Shown here: positions 63,112 through 64,000 of the stretch, piece by piece
Position numbering within the stretch: position 1 is the stretch's first letter
Layout: the number at the start of each line of letters is the position of its first letter
Assembly (NCBI GenBank): GCA_037962975.1
Contig: CM075673.1
Coordinates: 165,684,667 to 165,748,666 of the forward strand
Origin: Clitoria ternatea
Taxonomy: Eukaryota; Streptophyta; Magnoliopsida; Fabales; Fabaceae
Reading direction: 5' to 3'
Length of the DNA: 64,000 nt
Notes under the pieces: model-generated
The model's database searches: none
What the model was told of the DNA's origin: nothing
Seen by the model: only the letters and a program-made list of their open reading frames with translations
Position numbers and translations under genes: made by a program

Positions 63112-64000
63112 CGGTTCGTGCTAACGTGAATAGTGAAGTGGCAGAAGAGAGTTTGTTAATGTTGATAGACAGGGATTGGAGATATAATTGATGAGTGAGG
63201 GGAGGTGATATAGGATAATCTGTTGTGGGGGTTTTGTGGCCGTTGGATGTTGAAGAGGATCCATCTGACGGTGGAGATTGGGTTTTGGCTTATCTTTATG
63301 TTTATCTGGTGTGTGATGACTTGGACTTGCTTTGTGGACCCAATGTGGTTTGGCATATCTTTATGTCTAAATGTTTATTGTTTTTTTTGTTTTGCTTGCA
63401 ACTGACAAAGAAAATTTGCGGTGATACTTTTCCTGTTTATTTATGAACAGGTGAGTTTGAAATAATTTTATACAATGCACCTATTATTCTAGTATGGTTG
63501 TGTTGTCTGCAACTTTGCATGATTGTTTGTTACTAGTGCTTTTACAGGTGAAATGGCTAAACAAGCCAAAGAAGTGACCAAACTTTGGCCATTTGTGGCA
63601 GAAGTGAGCAATTTACTACCGCACTTCTTTTATAATGTGGTTTTTTTCTGTCTTTCGGCAGCATTCCTTCTACATTGCTTTATATGTAACTTTCAGTATC
63701 TAAAACTAACACTGTACTGATTTGTATATGTTCTAATCCTTATGCACTTTGCTCCTCATCTCTACTTCCTATTGTCATCGTATCTCCTTGCCTTTAATAC
63801 ACTGTAAGATTGGATTCTGTTCATTGATTCATTTGGGGTTCTTTTTCCATGGCTGTTTCAAAGGGATTTGAATTACTAATTTGCATATACATTTTATGGC
63901 TTTAGTGCATTGTTTTACCCACATTTGCTCATTCTTTTCTTCTCTTCCTTTATTAGTTACGAAAGTCCCCTGTCTTTTTGAAATGCATGAGTAAGGCTCA
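63112..64000. other. promoter-side flank of LHCB4 copy B
   Basis: Homologous to 43.83-44.4 kb, but it contains about 180 bp more sequence between about 63.43 and 63.60 kb. Short frames on the plus strand here are coincidental. Confidence 0.5.
63289..63306 (-). promoter_or_regulatory. GATA / I-box motifs upstream of LHCB4 copy B
   Basis: GATAA and GATAAG on the minus strand, about 180-195 bp before the ATG, with the same spacing as at copy A. Confidence 0.55.

Overview
This window is nuclear DNA of a flowering plant, most likely a legume close to soybean (Glycine). The evidence is AT-rich intergenic DNA, GT-AG introns, plant-specific families (CP29 antenna protein, B3 domain, RING-H2, plant clathrin light chain), and Ty3/gypsy Tekay and Tat retrotransposons, Ty1/copia remnants, a 5S-like solo LTR and small MITEs. 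The species call is inference. There are no operons, CRISPR arrays or recognisable tRNA/rRNA genes.

Layout. 0-0.8 kb: 3' end of a copia element. 1.8-2.4 kb: solo-LTR-like block. 4.6-4.9 kb: NPF (NRT1/PTR) transporter pseudogene fragment. 6.3-13.0 kb: six-exon gene for a starch-binding (CBM20) protein with a probable plastid transit peptide; its fourth intron holds a decayed copia element with a miniature LTR element inside it. 14.9-17.0 kb: three-exon clathrin light chain gene. 20.1-20.5 kb: single-exon RING-H2 gene. 21.9-23.6 kb: two-exon gene for a secreted protein with twin CX3C motifs. 26.3-37.9 kb: a 10.8 kb, nearly pristine Tekay-type gypsy element (LTRs of 3,098 bp, intact 1,470-residue gag-pol) that landed 12 bp inside an older Tat-type solo LTR. 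39.7-40.2 kb: B3-domain gene. 42.6-43.8 and 61.3-63.1 kb: two copies of the LHCB4/CP29 gene in the same orientation.

The spacer between the CP29 copies was filled by a complete 11.8 kb Tat-type gypsy element (45.5-57.3 kb), an inverted solo LTR of a closely related family (58.3-59.1 kb), a possible degenerate LTR element and a Cassandra-like solo LTR (60.3-60.8 kb). The complete Tat element carries a second large reading frame on the opposite strand, with its own TATA-like box and only two nonsense codons, and a five-copy 59 bp tandem repeat. This antisense frame is the most system-like object in the window. Antisense extra ORFs are known in Tat-lineage elements, so its novelty lies in detail, not in kind.

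The host genes are not functionally linked: photosystem II light harvesting, starch or glucan binding, endocytosis, ubiquitin ligation and transcription. All coordinates, exon joins and target-site duplications were read by eye. Splice sites and family assignments have not been checked against transcripts or databases.
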